Source of the DNA: Trema orientale
Lineage: Eukaryota > Streptophyta > Magnoliopsida > Rosales > Cannabaceae
NCBI GenBank assembly: GCA_002914845.1
Contig: JXTC01000519.1
Span: 135,967 to 199,966, forward strand
Reading direction: 5' to 3'
DNA: 64,000 nucleotides
Positions 49,460-60,006 of the stretch are shown in pieces (positions within the stretch are counted from its first letter, which is position 1; each line of letters opens with the position of its first letter). Below the pieces are notes generated by a model. The model saw only the letters and a program-made list of their open reading frames with translations. It did no database searches and was not told the origin of the DNA. The position numbers were made by a program, and so were the translations under genes.

Positions 49460-52266
49460 ATGAAGAAAAAACTCATCATCTTCATGGTCCTCTGTTTTGC
49501 CCTGCTGCAAAAGCCTACTACTATTTACTCGGCTAAAGCAACAACCAAAACCAAAAAATTCTCGTACGATCGGTTTGTCGAAGGGAAAGATAGCTCTTCA
49601 TTCGAATTTTCAGGGTCTTCTTCTATTGATCAACGTGCCCTTCAGTTAACTCCGGACAACGAGAACCAAGAAAATGGCTACAACAACAAGTCCGGTCGTA
49701 TCATGTACCACCAACCTTACAAGCTCTGGTCGTCCGACCGCCGAAACGACGACGTAATTGCCTCCTTCACCACAAACTTCGTCATTAACATGTATCGAAA
49801 CGAAGCTTGGGACCGCGGCGAGGGGCTGGCTTTTCTTATAGCTCCGGGCTATGACTTGCCAAATGAGAGTCATGGACAGTGGCTTGGTCTAACCAACGCC
49901 ACCGCCGATGGAGATCCCGGAAACCGCATGGTTGCGGTTGAGTTTGATACTAAAAAACAAGGCTTCGACCCGATTGGTAGCCACGTAGGCCTCAATATCA
50001 ACTCCGTAGTTTCGAGCAAGACTGTTCCTATGGAGTTTGAGCCTATCACAAACCACAGCGTGTGGATCGAGTAAGATGGCGAGTCTAAACTTATGGAGGT
50101 TTACATGGCGAATGATGGTGATCACAAGCCCGAAAAGCCGGTTCTTAGCGAGCCCATAAACTTGAAGCATTACGTCGAACAGGTTTCGTACTTCGGGTTT
50201 TCGGGTTCCACGGGCGACCCCGCTAGACAGTTTAACTGTGTTGTGAGATGGGAGCTGGAAGTTGAAGACTTGGGTTCCAAGAAAGATTGGAAAGGAGTGA
50301 TTATAGGCGTTTCGGTTAGTTTTCCATTATTGGGTTTGGTTTTAGTCTTGTCGGGTATCAAGCTGAGAAGGGTTTATCTTAAAAGGAAGAGAGCAGTTCA
50401 AGATGATCAGTCTAATGTTTTGGGAACCCTGAAAAGGCTGCCCGGGATGCCCAGAGAGTTTAAGTACAAGGATATGAAAAGGGCTACTAACAATTTTCAT
50501 GAGAGTATGATTCTGGGAAAAGGTGGGTTTGGCATTGTTTACAAAGGCGTCCTTCGTGAAGACAATGGTCGTGGTAACGAAATAGCCGTGAAGAAATTCT
50601 CCAGAGACAGTATCAATGGTAAAGAAGACTTCTTGGCTGAACTCACCATTATTCACCGTCTTCGCCATAAACATCTTGTACGGCTAGTAGGTATGCAAAG
50701 ATCAAAATCCTACCTTCGTTTTTGGTTTCTTAATCCTTATTTTGTTTGGCTTCTTTGTTTTAAATATTGCATTTCAGTTGAAACGCTATGTTAGAACTTG
50801 TAGCTCAATTGTTTAATTAAATTCGTGAAAAGGGAAGTTATTAACTCAATAACAAGCTTCTTTTCAGGGTGGTGCTACGAGAAAGGCAAGGTTCTGCTAG
50901 TGTACGACTATATGCCAAACGGCAGCGTCGAAAAACATTTGTATGAATCCTCAAACGAGAGTACCCTCTATTGGCAACATCGATACAAAATACTCACCGG
51001 CGTGGCCTCGGCATTGCATTACCTCCACAATGAGTACTGTTGACGGAGGTTTTGTCAACAATGAATATAGTAAATTACGAGATGTGGCTTGTGTGTGAAA
51101 AGGGTTGATAAAGCATAATAATCAAGGAGAAACGAATTTTATAGTGGTTCAGCCCCAAAAAAGATGGGCCTACGTCCACTGTTCTTCACTATTTTCTGGA
51201 GAATTACAAGAGTTTCTCTAAGCCTCCATGTGAGAGCAGAGAGAGAATTACAGAGTGTATAGTAAAGTAGTAGTAGTCAGATATCGTGTCCCTAAATTAT
51301 GAGACTGAGTCCTCTTTATATAGGTGAAGGTGGCTTCAAGTTTTCCAATTACATGAACGAGTAGGTATACAATTTGACATACATAGAATCGGGTAATATC
51401 CTTAATTAAATACAGGAGATTACTCAATCTTTATTCTGAAGCTTGTTTCCTTTTCCACGCCAATTACCCTTTTGGTGAAGCTTAAATCAGTTTCCCCTTT
51501 TTTATACTGGTCCCATCTTTCACATTCGGATGTGGTCGCATTTTAATTAAGGGAATTCTTATGCGACCATGTCATGCTTAATTTTTGACTTTTTCGGCGT
51601 TGACCAATTATGGATTTAAGATCGCATAACAAGTACGACCAAAAGGTCGTTCATCGTGACCTTAAAGCCAGCAACGTCTTGCTTGACTCGAACTACAACG
51701 CTCGCTTGGGAGACTTTGGCCTAGCTCGAGCCTTGGAGAATGAAAGAAACTCGTATGCCGAGCTAGAACTAGGCGGTGTTCCAGGCACCATGGGCTACGT
51801 GGCTCCCGAGTGCTTCCACACTGGAAAGGCTACTCCAGAATCTGATGTATTCGGCTTTGGCGCAGTGGTTCTTGAGGTCGTGACAGGTAGAAGTCCCGGT
51901 GTTAAGATTCAGCACAATGAACAACATTTTACGTTGGTTGATTGGGTTTGGATGCTTCATCGCGAGGGACGTATACAACAAGCTGTGGACGAGAGGCTTA
52001 ACAATGAGTATGAAGTTGATGAAGCCACTCGGCTTCTGCTTTTGGGGCTGGCATGCTCGCATCCTGTCGCCAGCGAGAGGCCGCAAACTCAGGCCATATG
52101 TCAGATTATCGCGGGGACTGTGCCACCACCTCGTGTGCCGCCTTTCAAGCCCGTCTTCACATGGCCTTCCTTGAGTACTACCGCCTTCAGCTCCAGTGAG
52201 AGTAGTTTCCCCAACATTATATCAAACAGTGAGAAACATGGATATATATATAAGATAAGTACATAG
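49460..52266 (+). pseudogene. L-type lectin receptor kinase, copy 2, broken
   Basis: Exon 1 (49460-50690) and exon 2 (50868-51037 continuing at 51637-52266) match copy 1 closely, with the same intron position. Two lesions are seen. A TAA at 50072-50074 replaces the TAC (Tyr) of copy 1 within the lectin domain (after NHSVWIE). A 594-bp LTR interrupts exon 2 between LHNEY and DQKVVHRD, just before the catalytic loop. Otherwise the frame is open to the end and kinase motifs (GKGGFGIVYKG, HRDLKASN, GDFGLAR) are intact, so the loss looks recent. A truncated secreted lectin domain of about 204 residues could still be made if the transcript is stable. Confidence 0.9.
51038..51631. mobile_element. 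solo LTR of 594 bp inside lectin kinase 2
   Basis: The element runs from TGTTGACGGAGG to ATCGCATAACA, with TGTT/AACA ends and a five-base target duplication AGTAC (51033-51037 and 51632-51636). No internal genes are present. The phrase agtggttcagccccaa is of a type seen in plant LTRs; family not determined (copia-like by its ends). It looks whole, and its insertion is younger than the duplication of the kinase. Confidence 0.85.
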
Positions 52267-54607
52267 CTGGGTTCAGCTCACTTTGAGCGCTTACTGAGGT
52301 GGTGAGGTTACCGGGCAACTGTGATCTATATATGGCATGATCGGAGTCCATTTGCCCCTCATTTTGGATTCAAATGGAAGACCAAGTTGTAACCGTTTGG
52401 ATATAAGATGTGGTGATAAAAGGTCGCAATTTTTTCTCTGCGATTCTTGGGGACCATACTTTTTCAATAGGTGCAGTAGTTGTCAGTTTCACATTCAAGC
52501 AGAAATAGGCAGAAACGCCAAACAAGTACGCTTACAATGTTATGCTAGCTATTTCTGTCACGCTGTTGTTCATTTGGTTTTTATTTCCTTAATTTACATG
52601 TAAATTTAAGCAGGTTTAGTTCAGTTTTAATCAGAGTTTAACTAACCTCAAAGAACAATATAATTCTAATTATGTCTGCTCTTTTTTTTTTTTTTAGTGA
52701 TCCAATCTTAGTATATACTAGATAACTGATCAAATGGATCAAGTTTGGATGAGTTTTTCGGTTTTCTTCAATAATTCTTAGCACAGCCGTACCATCAAGG
52801 ACTAGTTTGAATTTGAAGGTAAGAAAAGCTTTTAAGTAAGGGACAAGAAGTGTTTGATACTCTTGAGGTAGACAAATCTGCAATTGTAGTAAAGATAAGG
52901 AAAACGACATAAATAAACACGAGGATTTTAGAATAATCCAGCTAAGCTAAATCAACAAAGGCGGTGGATTTCAATTCACATACAGACAACTTGGTCTTAT
53001 TCCATAGCATAATCTATAGGAGCCTTGGATACTTTTAAGTCCAAACACCTCATAAATTTTATCCCTCTGCGCCTGCCTTCTTCTCAATTAAAAACATATC
53101 TGTATTAAAGAAACACTTGTTTATTTCTCACATGCATTTGTGGGACTATAATATAATCATGCAACAATATTATAATACGAATTAACAGTAGGTCACTACA
53201 TTATTGGTGGTGCAGTTTCAAAAGGCACACCCATTTGGATGTACTTTATGCTGTAAAAGCAAGAAAAACCAACTCATTTCTTTTGTAAAGTATTAATGTA
53301 ATGATTTATATTTATGGTAGATGGACAAAGGAGAAGACTGATAATTATTGCGTGAGTCGCGCTGCTCCATCATTTGTGTTCATTTCGATGACTTATGGCA
53401 CAATTTGAGAGCTTAATATATTTGAAATTGGTCCTTTGAGCAGTAGAACTTTATTGGTAATATCATTTTTGGTCCTTTTTATGTTCCTTTTTAAACATGG
53501 TTTTGTTTAGTTGTTACAATATCAGATATCCCATTTGATTAAAAACCAAACAATGACCATGACTGGCTCAAACTAATGTTGTGTAAAGTGAAAAGAAGCT
53601 ATAGTTTCTCACTATGGTTATTTAAATTACCATCCACGTTTAATGCAGGACCTTTTTTATTTGGTCCTTTTTTCCACTAGAACTCCTCATTTCCTCGAGT
53701 GTTGTAATTGAATATGTTATATGTGGTTTCCTAAAACGTGGTCAGAGATGAAACTCCCAAAAGTGTCCCTGTTAAATCCACACCGTAGTCCTGGCACATT
53801 GAATCGAAGCTAGCTACTCAGAAACTTCTCCAAAGAAAATAGAAAATATTATCGCCAAATTCTATGGCAGCTTTGGAAAAGTAAAAACTCTGACTTTCTC
53901 TGTGTATTGTGTGTCTTGACATCTATAACTGTTCTAGTCAGCAATAACTGATCCATTCTTTAGAAGAATAAACAAAGTACTAACAAATACGATATTCTAT
54001 ATATATTGGTAGAAATGGGGAACGATTCATCCATAACTATGGTAACAGTAATACTCTATAAGTTGCGTAACTATCGTTTTTTCCACTCTTCATTACTTGA
54101 AATATAGATTCTAATGAAAAATTTTACATTTTAGTAATATTATAAAATATAACAGGCTCCACATATTAAATAATCAAATAATGAAAGACGAGAGAGAGAA
54201 AAAAAAAAAAAAAAAAAGCTACTAGCTTTCCTCTACTATAATACTAATATAACATAAGGCGGAAATGGTCATATATTGATAAGACCGTTCAACGCAAAAA
54301 CATGAGATCTATCTCCGATAAAAACTAGGAAAGAAAGTTTAACATTATCTTATTAAATTTATGTCGAATACTTATATTCAGCTTGTTATATTACATCCTT
54401 TCAAAAAAAGAAAAAGAAAAAGAAAAGCTTGTTATATTATATGTATACAAGAAAGCAAAGCTTTAATTGATCTCTTTCTCTGGCTTTTCATTACTTTCTC
54501 TTCTACATTTTTTAATTGATTCCACCTTCCTTTTTTGCTTTTTTTCTTTTTTGACTTTTATATACACCACTACTAAATCTAAATGAACCAAACATAGAAA
54601 CACAAAC
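52267..54607. other. spacer between lectin kinases 2 and 3
   Basis: The first 500 bases match the tail of unit 1, including the DC1 echo at about 52437-52495 (SAILGDHT then GAVVVS). After 52750 it is AT-rich sequence without a supported gene. A poly-A run lies near 54200. The stretch 54480-54607, with ttttatatacacc at about 54556, is the promoter and leader of kinase 3. Confidence 0.5.
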
Positions 54608-57305
54608 ATGGGATTCTCGAAGAGAAACTCTGTTACCATCTTAGTCCTCTGTTTTGCCCTGTTTCAACATTCCACCATTGATATTGTCTCTGCTAACTTC
54701 ACCTATCATGAGTTTAAAGAAGAGAGAGATAGACCCTTCTTCAACTTCTCAAGTTCTGCTTCCATTGATGGTGGAGCCCTTCAGCTAACTCCAGACAACG
54801 AGAACCAAGTCAATGGTTTCCATAACAAGTCTGGTCGTATCATGTACTACAAGCCTCAAAAGCTCTGGTTATCTGATATTGACGAGGATATTGCTTCATT
54901 CAACACCACCTTTGTTATGGATATTTACAGAAACAGAGTTTGGAACCCCGGAGAAGGCTTGGCTTTTGTTATAGCTCCAGACAATAATGTCCCGGAACAG
55001 AGTTACGGCCAGTGGATGGGCCTAACCAACGCCACCACTGATGGAAAAAGGGAAAACTACATGGTTGCTATCGAGTTCGACACCGAAAAGCAGGACTTCG
55101 ACCCGGATGATAACCACATAGGCCTAAACATCAACTCAGTGAGATCAAACAAGACTGTTTCTTTAAACCAATTCGGGTTCTTGTTATCGCCGGAGAACGT
55201 TACTAGGTACCGAGTCTGGATACAGTACAACGGTAAGTCCAAAGTAATAGAGGTTTACTTGGCGAATCGGAGCGACGTAAGGCCGAAGAACCCTTTTCTT
55301 AGAGAGACCATAAACTTGAAAGATCATGTCAAAAGGGAGTCTTACTTTGGATTTTCGGCTTCCACCGGAGACCCGGGGATTCAGTTCAACTGTGTTTTGG
55401 AATGGGAGCTGCAAATGGAGACTTTTCCAGTGAAAAAAGATAGAAAATGGTTGAAGATCGGAATCGGGATTGGAGTGCCGGGAGTGATCCTTTTAGTCTT
55501 GTTTGGAATCAAACTGGGAATTGGGTATCTGAAAAAGAGGAGGAGAGAGCTTGATGAAGAGTCTAATGTGATTGGAGCTTTGAAAAGACTGCCTGGAATG
55601 CCTAGAGAGTTTAGATACAGGGATCTGAAAAAGGCCACTGATGATTTTCATGAGAGTATGGTTCTTGGTCAAGGTGGATTTGGTGTCGTTTACAGAGGAG
55701 TTCTACGCGAAAAGATTGATAGTATTGGTTCAGCTACGAGTACTGAAGTAGCTGTTAAGAAATTCTCGAGGGATAATATCAAAGGCACAGATGATTTCTT
55801 GGCTGAGCTCACCATTATTCACCGGCTTCGCCATAAACATCTTGTTCGTTTAGTTGGTAAGTTTTTCTCAACTTTGATTTTCTCTCTCTTTAATTTTACG
55901 TCAATGATTAGATTATGTAAAGATGATCCTTAGCAGCCATGACTAAATTCCATGGTTAACTGAGTTAAGTTTTACTATCATGAACTTGATTCTAACATGT
56001 TAATTCATTGAGGGAGAATAATAACTAGTGAAGATAAGTATGAAGTTTGGTGAGTTATTAAGAATCAATTGTCAATTGTAAAATGCTATAGTCAAGTACG
56101 CATGATACAGTACGGTTTGTCAATGTCATATACTCTGTAGACTAATACATTGAACTTATAATAGTTTTTTTGCTTCTGCTTCTGAAAAGGTCAAAACTCA
56201 TATTTTGGCTGGTCTTTCTTTGTATGACGCTTGATACTTTGTCAATTTACTGATCCACTAGTTATTTCTTTTTTCTTGGTTCATTTTCTTCTTGACCCAC
56301 TTGCTTTTTCAAAATATAAAATAAAATGAACTCTTCATGGCACCTTTCGTACTCTGCTGGACCACCAAGAAGATCATAACTCAAAAGTCTTGAAAAAATT
56401 GTTATTATATCCCACAAATCAACACTTGTAAATCAAAATTTGGACCATAATTAAGTATCCAAATAGATTTAACACTCTTCCAACTTAGTTCTGTAATATG
56501 CATATATACCTATGGTAGTGATGCTATGACTATTTATGTTTTAGGTTGGTGCTATCAGAAAGGGAAGCTTCTTCTAGTGTATGACTACATGCCAAATGGA
56601 AGCTTGGAAAAACATCTCTATGAATCATCCAATGCCCTCAACTGGAGACATAGATACAAGATACTAGCCGGTGTAGCCTCGGCATTGCATTACCTCCACA
56701 ATGACTATGACCAGAAGGTCGTTCACCGTGACCTCAAAGCTAGCAACATCTTACTTGACTCTGACTTCAACGCCCGACTTGGGGACTTTGGACTAGCTCG
56801 AGCCATAGAAAATGAGAGGAACTCGTATGCTGAGCACGGACTAGCCGGTGTCCCTGGCACCATGGGCTACGTGGCTCCGGAGTGCTTCCACACTGGAAAG
56901 GCCACTCCGGAATCTGATGTGTTTGGCTTCGGTGCAGTGGTGCTCGAGGTCGTGTGTGGTAGAAGCCCTGGAGAAAAGATTCAGCATGGAGAGCACCAGT
57001 TTACATTGGTTGATTGGGTCTGGACGCTGCATCGTGAGGAACGTATACAAGAAGCTGTAGACGAGAGGCTTAACAATGAGTACGATGTTGAAGAAGCAAA
57101 CAGGCTTCTGCTTCTTGGACTGGCTTGCTCGAATCCTGTCACTGACGAGAGGCCTCAAACTCAGGCAATATGCCAGATTATCGCTGAGACTCTGCCAACC
57201 CCCCACGTTCCGCCTTTCAAGCCTGTTTTCACATGGCCTGCTTTAGGCGTTCTTAACTTCAGCTCCCTTGATAGTGCTTTTTCGAACACCACATTGTCTT
57301 GTTGA
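54608..57305 (+). CDS. L-type lectin-domain receptor kinase, copy 3
   Basis: Two exons (54608-55856 and 56545-57305) give 669 residues. The layout equals copy 1: signal peptide 1-29, legume-lectin domain (TPDNENQVNGF, VAIEFDTEKQDFDPDDNHIG), one membrane span (about 276-300, GIGIGVPGVILLVLFGIKL), KKRRR stop-transfer, and a kinase with GQGGFGVVYRG, VAVKKF, HRDLKASN, GDFGLAR and VAPECFH. All catalytic residues are present. It is clearly more diverged from copies 1 and 2 than they are from each other, and its intron is longer (688 bases), so it is the older branch of the cluster. As in copy 1 the metal-site Asn is not evident. The last residues (SLDSAFSNTTLSC) differ from copies 1 and 2. Confidence 0.92.
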
Positions 57306-58407
57306 AGTGTGGGGAAAAAAGACAGAATCTAACATTAATGTGCAGGGGGTTCAGCTTAGCTCTTCCCATTCCAGATGGAAGCCTTTGTCATTGAGCTCCT
57401 GAGATTGCTGGGGCTGCCTGGCACTAGTGAATGTGTAATTAATATCACATGATTTGGAGTCAAGTTAGCCCTACTTTTGAATTTAAATGGGAGATTTTCA
57501 CATTAACCCCAACTTTTGCTACTTGCAATCTTGTATTCTATGGCACTATACGAGATGTATTACTTGGTTTTTAAAAGATTCAGCCTCGGCGCTCAACATA
57601 GGTGACCATAGGCACTTCTTCTCGCCTGTAATTAAAAAGAAAACTTTCCATTTTTTTTTCCTGAAGAAAACAATACATATCTTGCCACCTTTCATTTTTC
57701 TCTCCATGTAACAATCTGCTCATCTGTGAATATCTGCAATATACAATCTTCTCATCAGTCAAAATTTGCAACATACACGGTTTTCAGAATGTTATCCTGC
57801 AGCTAATACTCCAAGAGAAGTTATCAGCAGGCTTTTTGATCCGCTATGTCGACCAATACAGGAATGGTGAGGCAGGTGACAAATTTCTAACAAAGCAAAT
57901 CCAAGGCATGTTCTGCCAGAGGCGCCACTGCACCTTTGTTTTAAGGCAATTAGCAATATGCCTTTGTATCTGATAGGAATAAGAGTATAGTCTTTGATGC
58001 TACGAGGCCCGCGCAAAGTGTTTGTATTCTCACCCTCAATGCCAGAATATGTGCTATAAACACATAACATCAAGGAAGCTATGACAAAATCTGCAGTATG
58101 AGATGACTGCAAAATACATATCAAAGAGGAAAGGAAAAGGGGAAAGAGGAAACATCTCAGACAATCTCATGGTCATATTATACCAGAGAGCAGAACTTGA
58201 GAACTCCAAATTATTTAGAACTTCCCATTGAATTAAATCTACCCAAAACTGCTGCTTGATTCAGCTTTGTCTCTTTGGTAAACCCAGAATCATAAACAGG
58301 TTGGATTAACTACAAATTGAAGTACATAAATTCAATCTACAAGTTCAACTCCAAGCTACATTAAAACAAAAATGAAACCAGAAAAGATGTTACTCCAGTA
58401 CCTTCCT
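57306..58407. other. spacer between lectin kinase 3 and the mTERF gene
   Basis: Near 57398 the phrase tgagattgctggggctg resembles the DC1 gene (tgagattgctggtggggctg), a faint third echo after a kinase. The rest probably includes 3' untranslated sequence of the two convergent genes. No coding gene is supported. Confidence 0.45.
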
Positions 58408-59388
58408 TCAAACCAAACCAAACTTCATTCGGAACTTCTTTTGATTACAGTCCAGCATGTCATTCAAGCTGCAATCCAGTTTCCTCTGTTTCAAAACCTT
58501 GTGCCGCGACTCCAATCTCTTCTTTAAACCATACCGAAAGAAATCAGGAAAATCAGTAACTTCATCAATCTCTCTTCCCATCACCTCTACCAAAAACTTG
58601 ATTCTAGGTTGTAAAGAGTTCTGGACACTCTTGATCAGAATAGGGGGATAACCAGTTACCAAAGTTGCTATTTGTCCATCTCCAAATCCACAACTCTGTA
58701 GATAAGCAAAATTTGGTCTCAGAATCTTGTTCACATCTCTACACAAAACATCAGGGTAATTCATTGCCACTGACTGAATACCCGACTCTGTAACACCTAT
58801 TGATCTCAAAAACTCCGCAGTAGGACGCAGTCTTTTATCAACGCTATAACCCATGATAAAAGGGTTCTTAACGAGTACTTTCCCAATAACCCCGTCTCTA
58901 GCAAGTCCTAGACTAGCAAGGAAGTCAACAATTTCAGTCAGTTTTGTCTCAATGCTGTAGCTTATGAGCCTTGGATTGAGCAAAATCATCTTTCCAAGTT
59001 GTTTTTCAGGAACACCCAGTGTCTGAAAAAATGCCAAAAGTGGACAGAGCTTCTCCTCCACACTATGGGACAGTAAATGAGGGAACTTGGCAATGGCTGA
59101 AGCAACTTCTCCAGGTTTGGTACCAAGGGTGTTGAGACACTCAACAGTTGGAACAAGCTTCTCATGGAGACCAAGGGTAAGGATTTTAGGACACTTTGAA
59201 ATTACAGAAGGTAGCTTTCTCTCTTGAATACCTACAGTTTTCAAGTAAGCCCAGTTCTCAGAGGCCCTTTCCCTTTCCACACATTCAAGACGCTTGCATT
59301 TTTTGAACATGTCATTGATACTCTTATCATCAAAACCCTTATCCCTGAAGAACCACATAATACCATTTTGGGTGGTACCCATTTCCAT
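58408..59388 (-). CDS. mTERF6: mTERF-family organellar nucleic-acid-binding protein, mTERF6 type
   Basis: One coding exon gives 326 residues from the ATG at 59388 (MEMGTTQNGIMWFFRDKGF). The rest is a chain of about eight mTERF helical repeats with the usual Leu/Pro pattern (VISKCPKILTLGL, AIAKFPHLLSHSV, MILLNPRLISYSI, VLVKNPFIMGYSV, VAMNYPDVLCRDV, LVTGYPPILIKSV). The last repeat is followed by a conserved tail (DCSLNDMLDCNQKKF). It closely matches Arabidopsis mTERF6 (PDE191) as I remember it, an organelle protein needed for chloroplast transcription termination and tRNA maturation. An acceptor (tttttag) just upstream of the ATG and a donor at about 59547 show a leader intron. It is divergent to the PPR gene. 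No strong transit peptide is evident. Confidence 0.9.
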   Translation of the reverse strand: MEMGTTQNGIMWFFRDKGFDDKSINDMFKKCKRLECVERERASENWAYLKTVGIQERKLPSVISKCPKILTLGLHEKLVPTVECLNTLGTKPGEVASAIAKFPHLLSHSVEEKLCPLLAFFQTLGVPEKQLGKMILLNPRLISYSIETKLTEIVDFLASLGLARDGVIGKVLVKNPFIMGYSVDKRLRPTAEFLRSIGVTESGIQSVAMNYPDVLCRDVNKILRPNFAYLQSCGFGDGQIATLVTGYPPILIKSVQNSLQPRIKFLVEVMGREIDEVTDFPDFFRYGLKKRLESRHKVLKQRKLDCSLNDMLDCNQKKFRMKFGLV

Positions 59389-60006
59389 CACTCCACCTAA
59401 CAAGACTGCTAAAAATATCAAAACCCAGATAAAAATAAATCATTTGAACACAAACCAGAATGCAAAATTTGACACTTTTTTTTATGAAATCAATTCACCA
59501 AAAAAAAAAAAAAAAAAGGAAGAAGAGGATGCAAAGAGTCATGTACCTTTGATTTAGACCGTACAATGACAAGGGTACTAAAGAACGGAGCTTTAGTAGC
59601 CGTTAATCATAGTTTGAAGCACCCAGGACTTGGGAATTGATCGGAGTTAACGGTACTGGCAGTATAGAGAGAAAAGCTTATCCGTTTTGGAGTTTTCTTT
59701 TTCCCAAAAACACAGTACACAAATCCATTAAAAGAATTCTTTAAGGCCAAAATTGCAATTTTGTTATGTAAAGTTACTGATTTGCCCCCATGAAAAATTT
59801 CTTTTCGAGTACCAACGTTGTAATTTTGTTAATTACATGACTGATATGCCCCCATTCCCAATATGTATTATCGTGAATACTATATACAGTGGTAAACTGA
59901 GGACTGAGAGCAGCTGATCATCGTTGCTGTGGTCTTTAGCTTAAACCCTAATCTCCTTTCTCTAAAGTTCGTACTAAACCCTAATAGGCCATTGATCTCA
60001 TGCATC
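59389..60006. promoter_or_regulatory. shared divergent promoter of mTERF6 and PPR genes
   Basis: The two start codons are about 620 bases apart and point away from each other. The space includes the mTERF leader intron (about 59412-59547). It also has two similar phrases, gttactgatttgccccca near 59773 and catgactgatatgccccca near 59836, which look like a diverged duplication of about 63 bases. Confidence 0.5.

Larger units (their letters stand above)
40026..52750 (+). repeat. segmental duplication unit 2 (broken DC1 copy plus broken lectin kinase 2)
   Basis: The unit repeats the order of 34650-40025 in the same direction. It is longer because it has received a 0.9-kb insertion (41912-42815), a large LTR (with assembly duplicates) and a 594-bp LTR inside the kinase. 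Both genes in this unit are broken, while both in unit 1 are open. Confidence 0.8.

Noticed and set aside
57792-58124. 110-codon minus-strand frame downstream of mTERF6
   Set aside because: It shows no family features and lies where the 3' untranslated region of mTERF6 is expected.
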